Source: Elmis aenea (taxonomy: Eukaryota > Arthropoda > Insecta > Coleoptera > Elmidae). From it: a DNA stretch of 64,000 nt. The position numbers and the translations under genes were made by a program. The notes beneath the pieces are model-generated. The model was given only the letters and a program-made list of their open reading frames with translations. It ran no database searches and was not told the DNA's origin. Positions 61,395 to 64,000 of this stretch are shown piece after piece; position 1 is the stretch's first letter, and every line of letters starts with the position of its first letter. The DNA lies in the NCBI GenBank assembly GCA_947652605.1, contig OX393581.1:28886788-28950787 (forward strand), written 5' to 3'.

Positions 61395-63574
61395 TATATA
61401 CATATATTAATAAATATTATAATTATCCATGTGTGGAGCATATTTTGGAATCTTTAAATTAAAATTGTGTATTCAACACCTATTTCGATTACAATAGATT
61501 TATTATTCCATATTCTCTATATAAATAACTTAATTTACAAAAATTTTCATCCGTTTCAATCCACATTTGGCGATTTTGAAACATCAACTTAAGTTAAATA
61601 GCTATTTCGAATGATCTTAAGTTATAGTCTGTAAATTAAAGTAAATAGCAAAAAATATCTGTGTGTGTGTGTTAATATGATAAGAATTTGAACTTTAAAG
61701 TAATTGAAGGAACACCATCTTGATAAACATTTGGGAAATAATGCTAAAGGCATAACCATTAAATTGATACTTATCTTCGGTTCCAAGTTCTTCATCAAAT
61801 CACAGACATTAAAAGATGGTATCTGAAACCTGTCTTTTATAAAATTATAATTAACGACATAAATATACCGAATTTAAAAATTTTACAAAAAAAAAGAAAA
61901 ATTCTAACGAGCAACTGCTAATTATTGTTGAAAATATTTTTCCTTTGATGAATATATTATCCACTTTGTTAGTCAGTAATTTTGTGCTGATTTGGATGAC
62001 CAAGACTGGAAATTTTGTACAAGGTCAAAAGAGTAATGTACTGTAGAATAAAATTCTATTTACGTTGGTTTTCATTTATTTTGATTACAAAAGGGTTCTA
62101 TTGAAGATTTGCTTTCTAACCTTCGAGTTGTATAAATTGCCTAATGTAACTCACAATAGCAGAGAAATGAATTTTACGTTTGGTAGATTAAATTAAACGG
62201 GTTACAATTCTGATGTATCATTGAATGATAAAAGTAACATATCTAACTTATTGCTACAAAGTACAAACATACAATGACTATCACCTTTTATACTAAATAA
62301 TCTAAAGCAATGTTCAACACAGTTTCACAACTCACACCACAAATGCAAGAAAATGAATCAAACTATATCTGTTACAAAAATCTCCAAAATAACCTGTGAA
62401 AAATTCTCCACAATAAAGTAAAAAGTTTATACAACGCATAAAAACTAAAAAAAATGAAACCAAACTACCTAAACTGTAATTATTGAGTGATTACGCTATA
62501 GATGAGCTTTCATATTAATTTTCCATTTTTTATTCATTAGTACAAAAAAGTGTCTTGAATGAAGACCAATTTTTTTAATTTTTTTTTTGAATTTAGTAAC
62601 AAATAGGTTTGGTGATGGCATAAGTGGCTAAAAAGTGTGAAGTTACTTATTAAAATGTTTTGGTATTGTAGTAAATCCAACTAACGTACCTATTGATGTA
62701 TTGGAAAATTGCACAGTTTTTGAACTGTTGCTACTTGCTAGACAAACAACCGCCGAAAAAAACGCAATGTATAAATACACTTTTTCGATGCTTATTTGTT
62801 TATAAAATGAATTTACTTAATTTTTTTTTGAGGGTTTGTAAAAATAATTTCGATGTCAATGTGGAACCGAATATTTCCAACACAACTATAATTTGTCAGT
62901 CAATACGGGCTAAAGAATAATTTAATGGAACGGTCCATAGGGGAATTCCCGGTAGTTCGATGCGATAGGCCGACCTTGGTTATCACTTATTTTTTAATTA
63001 CACACATTGAGTGTAAAACGTTCACCTTAATGAATACGTAAACAAAAAAATAAAATTATGATGTTTATAAAAACTTTTGGGAAAAAATTGAAAAGCAAAT
63101 GACAACCGTGCCATATTTGGTAAACAAAAAAGAATTAATCGTGAACTTGTGTGGAACGCTAAAGTATTTAAAACATGGATTTTATGTTTTACATTTTAGC
63201 GGTCACAAATTTTCTACTTCATTTTCTTTATACGACTTCTGAATTAGAACACTTGCATATTTTAAACTTAGAAAGGATTCAAGCCGCTAAAAATGGTACA
63301 TAATTATTTTTGAGGGTAATAATTTTCCTATTTACCATTCAAACAAAACTTCGCTTTGTCAATTTTAAAGATTTAAAATCTCGTATTATATTTAAAAAAA
63401 ATCTCAACAAGTTTTTTAAAATCGATTCAACCAAACTAGGTGGATATTCGCAATTCGCATGTTCTACGGTAGCGAATTGATCGATTCACCAGTTTTCTAG
63501 GATGTCGTTAAAACTTATCAAAAAAGACAAATAAGTTTGGTTGTCTAAAGTGAAAAGTCAAAAAACTTGTAATA

Positions 63575-64000
63575 TTTTTATTATTTGGTCATGAATCCTT
63601 CTACTGTTAGGTGTAGGACTGTTGAGTTGTGTTGTGCTGACTTTCTTTCATGTTTTTCTGTCTTGTGCTAGCTTTTTTATGTCTTTCCATTTGCTGGTAC
63701 TATTCGTTGCTGCTTTTTTTACTTCGTCTTGCCAAATTTTTCTCGGTCTACCTCTTTTGTTTTTTTTTCTGTGATCTTGCTTTATAGGCTTTTCTGGTGA
63801 ACCTTTATTCTTCCATTCTACAAATGTGACCCAACCATCCCCGCTGTCTTTCTTGTATTTTTGTTTTAACTGATTTTATCTCTAATTGTCCTCTACATGT
63901 TTCATTTCTGATTCTGTCTTTTTTTGCGTATTAAAATGGCGGAGTTATTACCTTTTTTACCATACTTCCACCTCGTTTCGGGACTTCGCTATTTCCAAAA
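63575..64000 (-). pseudogene. 3' end of a LINE (same family as 34130-34995)
   Basis: The minus strand reads, with breaks, RIRNETCRGQLEIKSVKTKI, RQRGWLGHICRMEE, then RGRPRKIWQDEVKKAATNST and WKDIKKLAQDRKT. This is the usual C-terminal tail of a LINE reverse transcriptase ORF. Stops and frameshifts interrupt it (for example after RMEE). The 3' tail GTCAGCACAACACAACTCAA matches the 34-kb remnant. The element continues past the right edge. Confidence 0.8.

Larger units (their letters stand above)
53686..64000 (-). other. ft: Upstream fat intron or flank, no exon found
   Basis: No stretch on the minus strand encodes a cadherin motif joined to a usable donor. The remaining N-terminal exons therefore most likely lie past the right edge. 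The stretches 53690-54700, 55180-56260, 57490-59940 and 61400-63560 contain only AT-rich sequence and short chance frames. Confidence 0.7.

Overview
The window looks like AT-rich nuclear DNA of an insect, plausibly a beetle. The reasons are a fat-type giant protocadherin very close to Drosophila Fat, ZAD-type zinc-finger genes (an arthropod expansion), long introns, and many long palindromic transposable elements with CAGGGTG...CACCCTG ends flanked by TA. All recognisable protein-coding genes lie on the minus strand. No bacterial, CRISPR or tRNA features were seen.

Layout. Positions 1-19,731 are a tandem array of three units (1-6866, 6867-13198, 13199-19731). Each unit carries one three-exon ZAD + seven-finger C2H2 gene (80-2849, 6946-8679, 13278-16189). 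Units 1 and 2 also end in a broken copy of the last codons and 3' UTR of fat, with an identical junction. The duplication breakpoint therefore fell inside the terminal coding exon of fat. The third unit runs into the intact fat gene. Different transposons sit in each unit, and the sister units preserve the unoccupied sites, so target duplications can be read directly.

Positions 19,693-53,685 hold the 3' half of fat (ft). Five exons join in phase to about 3017 residues: one partial and 15 complete cadherin repeats, EGF1-4, LamG, EGF5, LamG, a transmembrane helix and a conserved cytoplasmic tail ending in EEYV. Exon joins were checked by splice sites, reading phase and remembered Drosophila Fat order. 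By comparison with the 34 repeats of Drosophila Fat, about 18 N-terminal repeats, the signal peptide and the promoter should lie beyond position 64,000.

Introns of 15.9 kb and 7.5 kb, and the 10.3 kb to the right edge, hold mostly transposon debris: foldback elements, a PIF/Harbinger-like MITE with TTA duplication, a hAT-like element with an exact 8-bp duplication, short palindromic MITEs and three broken LINE fragments.

Function. Fat is the cell-surface receptor for Dachsous in planar polarity and Hippo growth control. The zinc-finger genes are probable sequence-specific DNA-binding proteins of unknown target. Their link to fat appears positional, with shared strand and shared duplication history.
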